Origin: an uncultured Dorea sp.
GTDB lineage: Bacteria; Bacillota; Clostridia; Lachnospirales; Lachnospiraceae
NCBI GenBank assembly: GCA_910584095.1
Contig: CAJTYU010000002.1
Coordinates: 1 to 64,000, forward strand
Direction of reading: 5' to 3'
DNA: 64,000 nucleotides
Shown: one piece after another, positions 33,505 through 42,499 of the stretch
Layout: every line of letters starts with the position of its first letter
How positions within the stretch are numbered: the first letter of the stretch is position 1
Program-made: the position numbers and the translations under genes
Notes under the pieces: model-generated
Database searches by the model: none
What the model was told of the DNA's origin: nothing
The model's input: the letters and a program-made list of their open reading frames with translations, nothing else

Positions 33505-33666
33505 TCATCTTACCTCATGTTTTCTTTCTGTTGGCCGTGTGCAAATGGGTCTGCACCGGATTCCAGATTTTTGATTCTGATATTATTACTTAATATTATC
33601 ATATTTGAAAGAGGAGGACAAGGCGGGCTTGTGTGAAATAAAGTTTGCTGTTGCTAAAATAAATTA

Positions 33667-33698
33667 TTGACATCTAATTAAAGTTAGTTTATACTAAC
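33667..33698 (+). promoter_or_regulatory. feo promoter with DtxR-like operator
   Basis: TTGACA (33667-33672), 17 bases, TATACT (33690-33695). The perfect palindrome GTTAGT-TTAT-ACTAAC (33683-33698) covers the -10, so a bound repressor would block polymerase. The TTAG/CTAA half-sites resemble DtxR-family boxes. Confidence 0.78.
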
Positions 33699-33756
33699 AT
33701 TGAACATGTAAAAAGCATTTTCAAGAAATAGAAACTATAAAGAAAAGAGGTTGATC

Positions 33757-33969
33757 ATGATGCCGCTTACTATGGCGAATACCGGGGAGCCGCTGACGAT
33801 TAAGAAGGTGGGCGGGAAGGAAGAAACCAGAAAATTTCTGGAAAATCTTGGATTTGTTGCAGGAGGAGCAGTTACGGTAATATCGGATATTAAGGGAAGC
33901 GTAATTGTGAAGGTGAAGGATTCCAGAATCGCCATAGGCAGAGACATGGCGATGAAAGTTATGGTTTGA
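33757..33969 (+). CDS. feoA: FeoA family protein (first copy)
   Basis: Small SH3-like cytoplasmic protein of 70 residues that assists FeoB. Typical segments are EETRKFLENLGFVAGGAVTVIS and VKDSRIAIGRDMAMKVMV (landmarks only). ATG at 33757 is chosen with AAAAGAGG six bases upstream; a TTG six bases earlier is in frame but less likely. First gene after the operator-bearing promoter; a second feoA follows 60 bases later. Confidence 0.92.
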   Translation: MMPLTMANTGEPLTIKKVGGKEETRKFLENLGFVAGGAVTVISDIKGSVIVKVKDSRIAIGRDMAMKVMV

Positions 33970-34029
33970 TCACCGATACTTTGTACAGGGTACGGAGTAT
34001 CAAAAAATCAGGGAAAGGAAGAGAAATGG

Positions 34030-34251
34030 ATGAAGACGTTAAGAGAGACGGCCTGCGGGCAGACGGTAAAGGTGAGTAAAGTAACCGGCGGCGGTCCGGT
34101 AAAGCGAAGGATCATGGATATGGGTATTACGAAGGGCGTTGAAGTTTTTGTGAGGAAAGTGGCGCCTCTTGGCGATCCGGTGGAGGTGACGGTGAGAGGT
34201 TACGAACTGTCGATCCGGAAAGCAGATGCTGAGATGATCTGTGTGGAATAG
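34030..34251 (+). CDS. feoA: FeoA family protein (second copy)
   Basis: FeoA-like protein of 73 residues, different in sequence from the first copy. It has GGPVKRRIMDMGITKGVEVFV and ends EVTVRGYELSIRKADAEMICVE-like, the standard FeoA end. Two feoA genes before feoB are common in Clostridia. GGAAAGGAAGAG precedes the start. A second operator/promoter lies between this gene and feoB. Confidence 0.92.
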   Translation: MKTLRETACGQTVKVSKVTGGGPVKRRIMDMGITKGVEVFVRKVAPLGDPVEVTVRGYELSIRKADAEMICVE

Positions 34252-34272
34252 AACTTATAGAAAAGCATATTT

Positions 34273-34301
34273 TTTACACATGAGTTAGTTATAACTTATA
34301 T
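34273..34301 (+). promoter_or_regulatory. Second feo promoter/operator, directly before feoB
   Basis: TTTACA (34273-34278), 17 bases, TTATAT (34296-34301). GTTAGTTATAACTTAT at 34284-34299 is an imperfect copy of the upstream operator and sits in the same place relative to the -10. It suggests feoB can be driven separately under the same iron control. Confidence 0.6.
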
Positions 34302-34345
34302 ATGATAGTTAGCACGAACAATAAATGAAACAAAGGAGAGAGAAG

Positions 34346-36499
34346 ATGTCAGTAAAAATTGCGCTTGCCGGGAACCCCAACAGTGGGAAGACAACACTAT
34401 TTAACGCATTGACTGGTTCTAACCAGTTTGTTGGGAACTGGCCGGGAGTTACCGTAGAGAAAAAAGAAGGAAAATTAAAAGGCTATAAAGATGTAGTGAT
34501 TATTGATCTGCCTGGGATTTATTCTTTATCCCCTTATACGCTAGAAGAGGTTGTGGCGAGAAATTATCTGATCGGCGAAAGGCCGGACGCGATTATTAAC
34601 ATTGTAGACGGAACGAATATTGAGAGAAATTTGTATCTGTCTACCCAGATCATGGAGCTTGGCATCCCGGTGGTCATGGCTGTTAATATGGCCGATCTTT
34701 TGGAGAAAAATGGAGATTCCATACATACGGATAAGCTGGCCGAGAAGCTTGGCTGTCAGGCAGTAACGATTTCTGCCCTAAAGGGAACAGGAATTAAAGA
34801 AGCGGCTTTGAAAGCGGTAGAGTTAGCGGGGACAAAGAAAGCGGCGGAAGTAAAGCATGAATTTTGTCCGAAGGCCGAGGAAATCATCTCAGCGGCGGAG
34901 TATAAGCTGGAAGGGCTGGTTTCCGAGGAACAGAAGCGTTTCTTTGCAATCAAGCTGTTAGAGAAGGACGATAAGATTGCCTGCCAGCTGACCTTGGCGC
35001 CGGATGTGTCGGCAGAGATCAGAGAAATGGAGGAATTTTTCGACGACGATACGGAGAGTGTGATCACCAATGAGAGATATGTATATATTTCTTCTATCAT
35101 CGAGGACTGCGTGACGAAAAGCAGGAAGGCAGAAATAACCGCTTCTGATAAGATTGACCGCATTGTCACAAATAGGTGGATGGCGCTGCCGATTTTCGCG
35201 GGGATTATGTGGCTGGTATACTACGTGTCTGTTACAACTGTGGGAGCGTTTGTCACAGATTGGACCAATGATGTGCTGTTTGGCGAGATCATACCGCCGG
35301 CGATTGAACATGTGCTGACTGCTATCCGCTGTGCCGACTGGCTGCAAGGGCTGATCCTTGACGGTATCGTAGCGGGCGTGGGCGCGGTTCTCGGATTTGT
35401 GCCTCAGATGCTGGTGTTGTTTTTCTTCCTTGCATTCCTTGAGTCCTGCGGATACATGGCTCGGGTGGCATTTATCATGGACCGGATTTTCCGTAAATTC
35501 GGGCTTTCCGGAAAATCATTTATCCCGATGCTGATCGGAAGCGGCTGCGGTGTTCCCGGCATTATGGCATCAAGGACGATTGAAAATGACCGGGATCGTA
35601 AAATGACGATCATGACCACTACCTTTATTCCCTGCGGGGCAAAGCTGCCGATTATTGCGCTGATTGCAGGAGCGCTGTTTGACGGCGCTTCATGGGTGGC
35701 GCCAAGCGCTTATTTTGTTGGAATCGCGGCGATTATCTGCTCCGGTATTATTTTAAAGAAGACAAGGATGTTTGCGGGAGATATCGCGCCCTTTGTTATG
35801 GAGCTTCCGGCGTACCATATGCCCACAGTGGGAAATGTGCTCAGAAGTATGTGGGAGCGAGGCTGGTCCTTTATTAAGAAAGCCGGTACCATTATTCTGC
35901 TGTCCGCAATTGTTTTATGGTTCTTTATGAATTTCGGATGGGTGAACGGTTCCTTCGGAATGCTGGAGGCAGAGGAATTAAACTGCAGTATCCTAGCCGG
36001 TATCGGAAGCCTGATGGCGCCGGTCTTTGCACCCCTTGGATGGGGCGACTGGAAAATGGCGGTCGCGGCAGTTACCGGACTGATTGCAAAGGAAAATGTA
36101 GTGGGAACCTTTGGTATTCTGTTTGGCTTTGCCGAGGTCGCAGAGGAAGGAACGGAGATCTGGGGGCAGCTTGCAAAAAGCATGACGGCGGCGGCCGGAT
36201 ATTCCTTCTTAGTATTTAATCTGTTGTGCGCGCCTTGCTTTGCAGCCATGGGCGCGATTAAAAGGGAGATGAACAACGGCAGATGGTTTGCGTTTGCCAT
36301 TGGTTACCAGTGCGTGCTTGCCTATGCGGTATCGCTGGTGGTTTACCAGATCGGAACCGCGTTCACAGGCGGAGGCTTTGGAATCGGCACTGCTGCGGCT
36401 CTGATTCTGATTGCAGGCTTCATATATATGCTGTTTCGGCCATACAGGGAAAGTGGAAATTTGAATGTGAAGATCAGGAGTATGGCAGGGGTAAAATAA
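34346..36499 (+). CDS. feoB: Ferrous iron transporter FeoB
   Basis: Iron(II) uptake protein of the inner membrane, 717 residues. The N-terminal G-protein domain has G1 GNPNSGKTT (9-17), G3 DLPG and G4 NMAD, and an all-helical regulatory domain follows (about 170-270). The C-terminal membrane part has Gate motifs (IGSGCGVPGIMASRTI, FIPCGAKLPI) and about eight helices. ATG at 34346 is chosen with AAAGGAG seven bases upstream; an upstream ATG at 34325 lies before that ribosome site. The following small Cys-rich protein is probably co-transcribed. Confidence 0.96.
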   Translation: MSVKIALAGNPNSGKTTLFNALTGSNQFVGNWPGVTVEKKEGKLKGYKDVVIIDLPGIYSLSPYTLEEVVARNYLIGERPDAIINIVDGTNIERNLYLSTQIMELGIPVVMAVNMADLLEKNGDSIHTDKLAEKLGCQAVTISALKGTGIKEAALKAVELAGTKKAAEVKHEFCPKAEEIISAAEYKLEGLVSEEQKRFFAIKLLEKDDKIACQLTLAPDVSAEIREMEEFFDDDTESVITNERYVYISSIIEDCVTKSRKAEITASDKIDRIVTNRWMALPIFAGIMWLVYYVSVTTVGAFVTDWTNDVLFGEIIPPAIEHVLTAIRCADWLQGLILDGIVAGVGAVLGFVPQMLVLFFFLAFLESCGYMARVAFIMDRIFRKFGLSGKSFIPMLIGSGCGVPGIMASRTIENDRDRKMTIMTTTFIPCGAKLPIIALIAGALFDGASWVAPSAYFVGIAAIICSGIILKKTRMFAGDIAPFVMELPAYHMPTVGNVLRSMWERGWSFIKKAGTIILLSAIVLWFFMNFGWVNGSFGMLEAEELNCSILAGIGSLMAPVFAPLGWGDWKMAVAAVTGLIAKENVVGTFGILFGFAEVAEEGTEIWGQLAKSMTAAAGYSFLVFNLLCAPCFAAMGAIKREMNNGRWFAFAIGYQCVLAYAVSLVVYQIGTAFTGGGFGIGTAAALILIAGFIYMLFRPYRESGNLNVKIRSMAGVK

Positions 36500-36576
36500 A
36501 TATGATATGATACAAGTATCCGGAGGCTGTTCTTATGCGAAAAGGCATGGCCTTTGGAAAATGTAGGGAGGATCGT

Positions 36577-36729
36577 ATGGGAACATTTATCGTACTTTCA
36601 ATTGTTCTTATTTTGATATATTTTGCCGTAAGAAGCGTGATCCGTGATAAGAAAGCCGGGAAATGCAGCGGCGGATGCGCTGGCTGCAGCAAAAGCTGCA
36701 GCCAGACACAGAGAGATAAAACGAATTAG
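36577..36729 (+). CDS. FeoB-associated Cys-rich membrane protein
   Basis: Small protein of 50 residues with one N-terminal TM helix (about 3-20). A Cys-rich tail follows (KCSGGCAGCSKSC), the pattern of the short proteins often found after feoB in Firmicutes. Its role in iron transfer is proposed, not shown. ATG at 36577 is chosen with GGGAGG upstream; an ATG 42 bases earlier lacks a ribosome site. A weak hairpin with a T run (about 36742-36768) follows, between convergent genes. Confidence 0.85.
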   Translation: MGTFIVLSIVLILIYFAVRSVIRDKKAGKCSGGCAGCSKSCSQTQRDKTN

Positions 36730-36763
36730 CAGTGCATTCAATACAAACCTGAACGTATTTTTT

Positions 36764-37321
36764 TTACAATTTCAACAATACTCCGATGACCCCGCCAAGG
36801 ACGATCCACACCAGCGGATGCAGCTTTTTGCAGTATTTGATCTGCATGACACCAAAGGAAGCGACGCAGATCAAAGCGCCAAGATAATCAATGGCGGTTA
36901 CGCCGTTTTGGTCCGAGATAGTCAGAGAAATCTTAACCAGCTCCCACACGGCGTAGCCGATTAGGGCGGCTACCGCGGGACGGATGCCGTAAAAGGCTGC
37001 CTGCACCGTTTTATTTTCATTGAAATCCGCAAGGAATTTGGCGATCACCATAATGATAACCAGGGCAGGCGCCACCAGAGACAGGGTGGCGACGATAGCG
37101 CCGGGGATTCCGGCGGCATTGTAGCCGGCGTAGGTTGCCATGTTGATGCCTACCGGGCCGGGGGTGCTCTGGCTGATGGCGATCATGTTGGTAAGTTCTG
37201 CTTTGGTGTACCAGTCGTATTTTGCAGTCAAGTCCATCAGGAACGGAAGCGTGGCCATGCCTCCGCCGATGGCAAATAACCCAATTTTGAAAAATTCATA
37301 CATAAGCTGGAAATAGATCAT
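36764..37321 (-). CDS. chrA: Chromate transporter subunit (CHR domain, second half)
   Basis: Single CHR-domain membrane protein of 185 residues. The motif FFKIGLFAIGGGMATLPFL near the N-terminus and SQSTPGPVGINMATYAGY are diagnostic. Its ATG overlaps the stop of the partner gene as ATGA, so the two half-size proteins are coupled and probably form a heterodimer equal to one long ChrA. The true anion in a gut anaerobe may not be chromate; sulfate or another oxyanion is possible. Confidence 0.9.
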   Translation of the reverse strand: MIYFQLMYEFFKIGLFAIGGGMATLPFLMDLTAKYDWYTKAELTNMIAISQSTPGPVGINMATYAGYNAAGIPGAIVATLSLVAPALVIIMVIAKFLADFNENKTVQAAFYGIRPAVAALIGYAVWELVKISLTISDQNGVTAIDYLGALICVASFGVMQIKYCKKLHPLVWIVLGGVIGVLLKL

Positions 37322-37887
37322 GCCTGTTTCGCCTCCCGTCTCTTTGCAATGATTCCCACCAGTGCGGAAGCGACTACAACCAGCGCCAGCGGGACGGGGG
37401 TAAAGCTTGCGATCAGGAAACCGGCAAGGAACAGGAAAATCCCAAGCCTGTCCTTTACGCCCTTCTGTGCCATGGTGACTACCGTTTGAAGCATCATGGC
37501 GCAGACCATAATACGGATTCCGGCGAGCGCGTGCTGCACAACCGGAAGATTGATAAAGTTCTTTAGTATTGAAGCGATCAGGCAGATGATGATCAGGGAC
37601 GGGGAGACCATGCCGAGGGTCGCGATGAAGCCGCCTAAGATTCCCGCTTCCTGAAAGCCCACAAAGGTGGCGGTATTGACTGCAATAATGCCGGGCGTAC
37701 ACTGCCCGATGGCATACATATCAAGGATTTCTTCTTCAGTAACCCATTTCTTGGAATCTACCAGCTCGCGCTTTAGCATGGGCAGCATGGCAAGCCCGCC
37801 GCCAAAGGTGAGAGCGCCGATTTTAAAGAAGCTGCCGTATAGTTCCAATAGAATTTTCCCGGATGGTTTTGCATGGTATTTCTTCAT
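37318..37887 (-). CDS. chrA: Chromate transporter subunit (CHR domain, first half)
   Basis: CHR-domain membrane protein of 189 residues, first gene of the pair. Diagnostic segments are FFKIGALTFGGGLAMLPML and GQCTPGIIAVNTATFVG. About five or six hydrophobic helices follow. GGGATTG lies before the start on the minus strand. Only 44 bases separate it from the DUF4364 gene upstream, with no terminator, so it may be read with that operon. Confidence 0.9.
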   Translation of the reverse strand: MKKYHAKPSGKILLELYGSFFKIGALTFGGGLAMLPMLKRELVDSKKWVTEEEILDMYAIGQCTPGIIAVNTATFVGFQEAGILGGFIATLGMVSPSLIIICLIASILKNFINLPVVQHALAGIRIMVCAMMLQTVVTMAQKGVKDRLGIFLFLAGFLIASFTPVPLALVVVASALVGIIAKRREAKQA

Positions 37888-37931
37888 GATGCATCAATCC
37901 CTTTCGTAGTTTACATTCATATAAGTCAGAA

Positions 37932-38444
37932 TCAGAGAAGCGACGCCATAATCTGCGCATAGATTTCCTGATTCTTTTTCTGCCAGTTATCTGCGGCAGC
38001 TTTGGCCTCCTCCTCGGAGGGAACTGTAACCGTCAGGTCGATCAGAGGAAGGGCATGTTCCATAACCTGACAGTGAACAGAGTATTCCTGATTTGTATTC
38101 CGGTAATAATCGGATTTCACAGATACCTCGCTTTTTAGGTCGTACTGCTTCTCCATCAGGTAGTCGTTTACGTCCTGGCGGATAGCATGCGATATATTTT
38201 TTCGAAATAATTCAATGGTTGAGGCCCCATCCTCAGTCAGGGTGTAAAGCGTACGGTTGCGGATGGGTTCCTCCTGGATAAAGCCCGCGTCGATAAGCTC
38301 GGAGAGCGCCTGCTGGAGTTTAAAATAGGTGGTATATTCCTTGTTCAGCATAAAATCCGAAATCTGTGAATTGGACAGAGGGAAATCCACCCGGTCCAGC
38401 ATATAGAGGATGATCAGTTTATAGAGAGTGAGTAATTCTGCCAT
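37932..38444 (-). CDS. DUF4364 family protein (winged-helix-like)
   Basis: Protein of 170 residues. The N-terminal half (MAELLTLYKLIILYMLDRV..., then LSNSQISDFML and ALSELIDAGFIQEEP) has the look of a winged-helix DNA-binding fold, and the rest matches DUF4364, common in Lachnospiraceae. Function unknown; a regulator is plausible. ATG at 38444 is chosen because AAGGAG lies eight bases upstream; this start overlaps the end of the radical SAM gene by 26 bases. Confidence 0.85.
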   Translation of the reverse strand: MAELLTLYKLIILYMLDRVDFPLSNSQISDFMLNKEYTTYFKLQQALSELIDAGFIQEEPIRNRTLYTLTEDGASTIELFRKNISHAIRQDVNDYLMEKQYDLKSEVSVKSDYYRNTNQEYSVHCQVMEHALPLIDLTVTVPSEEEAKAAADNWQKKNQEIYAQIMASLL

Positions 38445-39393
38445 TGGTATAACTCCTTCCCTGCCAGATATCATGGCTTTTGAAATAAGATTGAATCTGA
38501 TTTAATACGAATCGTTTGTGGGCGGTCCACTTAGGTTCAATCAGCAAGGGCTTTGGTCCGTCTCCGGTAAGGCGGTGAATGACGATATCAGGCCGCAGCC
38601 TGCTGATACAGTGGCCCAGCAGTACAATATATTCCTCCAGCGTCAGAATGGGAAAAGGCTTCTTCTGATAATAGACGGCTAAGTCGGTTCCCTTTAATAT
38701 ATGGAGAAGAGACAGCTTAATCCCTTGGATATCCAGAGTGTTCAGATAGTCAATGGTTGCAAGCATTGACTCCGTATCTTCGGAGGGCAGCCCTAATATC
38801 ACATGAACAATCACGGAAATGCCGATGCGCCTTAGTTCTTTTACAGCTTGTTCAAATACTGGAAGTTCATAGCCTCTGCGGATGAAACCGGCGGATTCCG
38901 GATGAATGGTCTGCAGGCCCAGCTCCACCCAGACAGGTTTCCTGAGGGAAAGCTCTGTCAAAAGAGATAGAACGTCGGGCGGCAGACAGTCCGGTCTGGT
39001 TGCAATGGAAAGGATTTCCACGCCGGGATATTGAAGGGCCTCTGTAAAGACCTGACGGAGATGGGGCAAGGGGCCGTAGGTTCCGGTATACGCCTGAAAA
39101 TATGCGATATAGCCGTCTCCCCGGTATTTATCGGAGAGAAGTTTCCGGCCGGAATCTAACTGGCCGGTGATAGACAGATTCCGGTTTCCGGCAAAATCTC
39201 CGGAGCCTCCAGCGCTGCAGAAGACGCATCCGCCGTACCCTAAGGTTCCGTCTCTGTTCGGGCAGGTCATGCCGCCGTCCAGAGCGATCTTATAGAGCTT
39301 TTTTCCATAGGTTTCTTTCAAATAATAGTCCAGGGAATGGTAACGTTTTTCGCCCCAGCGGGTTCTTTTCGTCCTTATTTCGGTCTGCCGCAT
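38419..39393 (-). CDS. TIGR01212/YhcC-family radical SAM protein
   Basis: Radical SAM enzyme of 324 residues. Near residues 40-60 are the Cys residues CPNRDGTLGYGGCVFC, the longer-spaced cluster pattern of this family. The later part has GLQTIHPESAGFIRRGY and HVILGLPSEDTESM. Substrate not known with certainty; YhcC-like proteins are linked to tRNA or other nucleotide modification in some reports. It starts within the malic enzyme stop codon (TGATG) and overlaps DUF4364, so the three are co-translated. Confidence 0.9.
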   Translation of the reverse strand: MRQTEIRTKRTRWGEKRYHSLDYYLKETYGKKLYKIALDGGMTCPNRDGTLGYGGCVFCSAGGSGDFAGNRNLSITGQLDSGRKLLSDKYRGDGYIAYFQAYTGTYGPLPHLRQVFTEALQYPGVEILSIATRPDCLPPDVLSLLTELSLRKPVWVELGLQTIHPESAGFIRRGYELPVFEQAVKELRRIGISVIVHVILGLPSEDTESMLATIDYLNTLDIQGIKLSLLHILKGTDLAVYYQKKPFPILTLEEYIVLLGHCISRLRPDIVIHRLTGDGPKPLLIEPKWTAHKRFVLNQIQSYFKSHDIWQGRSYTNGRITHSL

Positions 39394-40541
39394 CAGATAT
39401 GTTCTCTGACGGCCTGGCTTACCACCTCCGCCACTTTTGGATCGAAGGGCTGCGGGAGGATGTTGTCCTCATTTAGTTCGCCGTCCGGAACAAGGCCCGC
39501 AATGGCGTATGCGGCTGCAAGCTTCATTTCCTCGGTGATCTGGGGCGCCCGCCCTTCCAAGGCTCCTTTGAAAATGCCGGGGAAAGCGACTACATTATTT
39601 ACCTGATTGGGGAAATCACTGCGGCCGGTTCCGATTACCTTTGCACCGGCCTCCTTGGCGAGACATGGCATGATCTCCGGAGTGGGATTGGCAAGGGCAA
39701 ACAGAATTGCGTCCGGGTTCATGGAAGCCGCCATTTCCTTGGTGACGATACCAGGTGCGGAGACGCCGATGAAGATATCTGCGCCGATAAGCGCGTCTGC
39801 AAGACTTCCCTGTTTCTCTGACAGATTGGTGATCTCGGCCATCTGCTTCTGCATCCAGTTAAGCTTTGGGGAATCCTTGCTGATAATTCCTTTCGAATTG
39901 CACATGGTAATGTCTTTGAATCCATATTTTAATAAAAGCTTGGTGATGGCAACGCCCGCGGCTCCCGCCCCGCTCATAACGACCTTGGCGGTTTCTTTCT
40001 TTTTCCCGGTGACTTTCAGGGCGTTGATGATTCCGGCCAGTACCACGATGGCAGTACCGTGCTGGTCGTCGTGGAAGACTGGAATGTCCAGAATCTCCTT
40101 CAGGCGTTCCTCGATCTCAAAACACCGGGGCGCGCTGATGTCCTCCAGATTAATGCCGCCGAAGGCCGGGGCGATATTTACCACAGTTCGGATAATTTCT
40201 TCTGTGTCCTGTGTGTCCAGACAGATGGGTACTGCGTTGACGCCGCCAAATTCTTTGAACAGGACTGCCTTTCCTTCCATCACAGGCATAGCGGCGAGAG
40301 CGCCGATATTGCCAAGGCCAAGGACCGCGCTGCCGTCGGATACGACGGCGATAGTATTGGCTTTGATCGTATAGGCGTAGGCGGCTTCTTTGTCTTCGGC
40401 GATGACCCGGCAGGGCTCCGCTACGCCGGGGGTGTAGGCGATCGCCAAATCCTCTCTGGTATTTACATGGGATTTGGCGGTAGTTTCAATCTTGCCGTTC
40501 CAGTCTTTATGCATTTGTAATGCTTTTTCGTTTATTGTCAT
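39393..40541 (-). CDS. NAD(P)-dependent malic enzyme
   Basis: Oxidative decarboxylation of malate to pyruvate, cytoplasmic, 382 residues (short bacterial form). Motifs: YTPGVAEPCR, the substrate/metal loop VFHDDQHGTAIV with adjacent Asp residues, NAD-binding GAGAAGVA and ALANPTPE. ATG at 40541 is chosen with AAAGGTG eight bases before it. It provides a second route on malate, next to the malate-to-succinate operon at 10977-23412, so the cell can split malate between pyruvate and succinate. Confidence 0.94.
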   Translation of the reverse strand: MTINEKALQMHKDWNGKIETTAKSHVNTREDLAIAYTPGVAEPCRVIAEDKEAAYAYTIKANTIAVVSDGSAVLGLGNIGALAAMPVMEGKAVLFKEFGGVNAVPICLDTQDTEEIIRTVVNIAPAFGGINLEDISAPRCFEIEERLKEILDIPVFHDDQHGTAIVVLAGIINALKVTGKKKETAKVVMSGAGAAGVAITKLLLKYGFKDITMCNSKGIISKDSPKLNWMQKQMAEITNLSEKQGSLADALIGADIFIGVSAPGIVTKEMAASMNPDAILFALANPTPEIMPCLAKEAGAKVIGTGRSDFPNQVNNVVAFPGIFKGALEGRAPQITEEMKLAAAYAIAGLVPDGELNEDNILPQPFDPKVAEVVSQAVREHI

Positions 40542-40644
40542 GACGATCACCTTTTTCTATAATTTCTTTTCTTTCTTTATTTTAACTATGATATCATAGC
40601 ATTCTTACAGGGTTAAGTCAAACTGAAACCAGTGAAAAAATAGT

Positions 40645-40672
40645 TTGCAAAATATGGGAAATCATGTATAAT
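40645..40672 (+). promoter_or_regulatory. Predicted sigma-A promoter of rho
   Basis: TTGCAA (40645-40650), 16 bases, TATAAT (40667-40672), about 90 bases before the rho start. TTTGCA one base earlier gives a 17-base spacer. Confidence 0.65.
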
Positions 40673-40762
40673 GAATTTATATTTATTTCAAATGAGTCAG
40701 TTCCGGCTGTTATTCCCAACGCGATAGATAATATGACGAATTGAAGAGAAAGGAATTATTAT

Positions 40763-42088
40763 ATGATGAGAGAGAAGTATGAATCTCTGCCGTTAGCTAC
40801 GTTAAAAGATCTGGCTAGGGCAAGGGAGATTCCCGGTATTTCGGGAATGAAAAAGGCTGAACTTATTGAGCGCATGCTGGAGGAGGATATCCGCGACAAG
40901 GAGCGTTCCGCAAACACAGGCGATAAGGAAAAGCAGGAAATTCATGATATTGACAAGCTTGACAGCGGTGTTACGGCAAATGGGATCTTGGAGGTGATGT
41001 CGGACGGATTTGGATTTATCCGCTGTGAGAATTATCTTCCGGGAGAGAATGATATTTATGTATCCCCATCCCAGATCCGCAGGTTTAATTTAAAGACCGG
41101 GGATATCTTAGAGGGGAATACCCGGATTAAGACCCAGCAGGAGAAGTTTTCCGCGCTGTTGTATCTGACGAAGGTGAACGGCATTCATCCAGGGATTGCA
41201 TGCAGGAGACCGAATTTTGAAGATCTGATTCCGATTTTCCCCAATGAGCGCCTTTCTTTAGAGTGCGGCAAGACAAGCACCGCCATGAGGATTATGGATT
41301 TGATGTCCCCAATTGGAAAGGGACAGAGGGGGATGATCGTATCGCCGCCGAAGGCTGGTAAGACGACGCTTTTAAAACAGGTGGCGCTGTCTGTAAGGCG
41401 GAATAATCCAGAGATACACCTTCTGATCCTTCTGATCGACGAGCGTCCGGAGGAGGTTACGGATATAAAGGAAGCGATCGAAGGGAAGAATGTGGAGGTA
41501 ATCTACTCTACCTTTGATGAACTGCCGGAGCATCATAAGAGGGTATCCGAGATGGTGATCGAGCGCGCTAAGAGACTGGTGGAGCATGGCAAGGACGTTA
41601 TGATCCTGCTGGACAGTATCACAAGGCTTGCAAGAGCTTATAACCTGACGGTATCGCCTTCCGGAAGGACCTTATCCGGCGGCCTTGACCCGGCGGCGCT
41701 CCACATGCCGAAGCGGTTTTTCGGCGCGGCGAGGAATATGCGGGGAGGCGGCAGCCTGACGATTTTGGCTACCGCGCTGGTGGAGACTGGAAGCAGAATG
41801 GACGATGTGGTTTACGAAGAATTTAAAGGAACCGGCAATATGGAGCTTGTTTTGGACAGAAAGCTGTCGGAGAAGCGGATGTTCCCGGCTATCGATATAC
41901 CGAAGTCGGGTACCAGAAGGGAGGATCTTCTGCTTACAAAGGAAGAGCAGGAGGCAGTAGATTCCATGCGGCGCGCCATTAACGGCCTTAGGGCGGATGA
42001 AGCGGTTGAGAATATCCTAAACATGTTCTCGCGGACAAAAAGTAATCAGGAGTTGATCCAAATGGTAAAAAAGACAAAATTCATCTAG
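40763..42088 (+). CDS. rho: Transcription termination factor Rho
   Basis: Hexameric RNA helicase for factor-dependent termination, 441 residues. N-terminal Rho-N helical domain (LPLATLKDLARAREI), RNA-binding cold-shock fold (GILEVMSDGFGFIR), Walker A PPKAGKTT (about 194-201), Walker B ILLDSITRLARAYN, and the R-loop region. A charged insertion of about 25 residues (RDKERSANTGDKEKQE) links the first two domains. AAAGGA precedes an ATG-ATG start. It heads the housekeeping run rho-rpmE-DUF1385-prmC-prfA. Confidence 0.97.
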   Translation: MMREKYESLPLATLKDLARAREIPGISGMKKAELIERMLEEDIRDKERSANTGDKEKQEIHDIDKLDSGVTANGILEVMSDGFGFIRCENYLPGENDIYVSPSQIRRFNLKTGDILEGNTRIKTQQEKFSALLYLTKVNGIHPGIACRRPNFEDLIPIFPNERLSLECGKTSTAMRIMDLMSPIGKGQRGMIVSPPKAGKTTLLKQVALSVRRNNPEIHLLILLIDERPEEVTDIKEAIEGKNVEVIYSTFDELPEHHKRVSEMVIERAKRLVEHGKDVMILLDSITRLARAYNLTVSPSGRTLSGGLDPAALHMPKRFFGAARNMRGGGSLTILATALVETGSRMDDVVYEEFKGTGNMELVLDRKLSEKRMFPAIDIPKSGTRREDLLLTKEEQEAVDSMRRAINGLRADEAVENILNMFSRTKSNQELIQMVKKTKFI

Positions 42089-42187
42089 ACATCGATGGGA
42101 TTTTATGATACAATTACAAAGCTGTTTATGAAACGAAATTTGTAAAGCGCACAGCGCGGCGATAACAATAAAGAAGAGGTGAATGAA

Positions 42188-42391
42188 ATGAAAGAAGGAA
42201 TACATCCAGCATATCATCAGGCAACTGTAACATGCAACTGTGGAAACACATTTGTGACAGGTTCTACAAGCGAAGATATCCACGTGGAAATCTGCTCCAA
42301 GTGCCATCCGTTTTACACAGGTCAGCAGAAGGCTGCACAGGCTCGCGGACGTGTGGATAAGTTTAACAAGAAATACGGACTGGATAAATAA
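42188..42391 (+). CDS. rpmE: 50S ribosomal protein L31 (zinc-ribbon form)
   Basis: Ribosomal protein of 67 residues. Four zinc-binding Cys are kept: CNC near residue 16-18 and CSKC around 36-39, so it is the C+ form. ATG at 42188 is chosen with AAGAGGTG seven bases upstream; the GTG at 42179 lies inside that ribosome site. A hairpin follows. Confidence 0.95.
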   Translation: MKEGIHPAYHQATVTCNCGNTFVTGSTSEDIHVEICSKCHPFYTGQQKAAQARGRVDKFNKKYGLDK

Positions 42392-42403
42392 GTCAGCAGG
42401 TGC

Positions 42404-42438
42404 AGGGTTGAGGTTCTTGAAATCTCAACCCTTTCTGT
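42404..42438 (+). terminator. Hairpin terminator after rpmE
   Basis: AGGGTTGAG (42404-42412) pairs with CTCAACCCT (42424-42432), followed by TTCTGTTGTT. The T run is broken, so termination may be partial. Confidence 0.7.
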
Positions 42439-42499
42439 TGTTATGTACCAGAGGGGAACGGCCGCCGGCCGTTTTTTCCAGGCATTGAGGTGAATAGTA

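Noticed and set aside
39607..40374. 255-codon ORF antisense to the malic enzyme gene
   Set aside because: Composition reflects the codon phase of malic enzyme on the other strand; no ribosome site and no domain.
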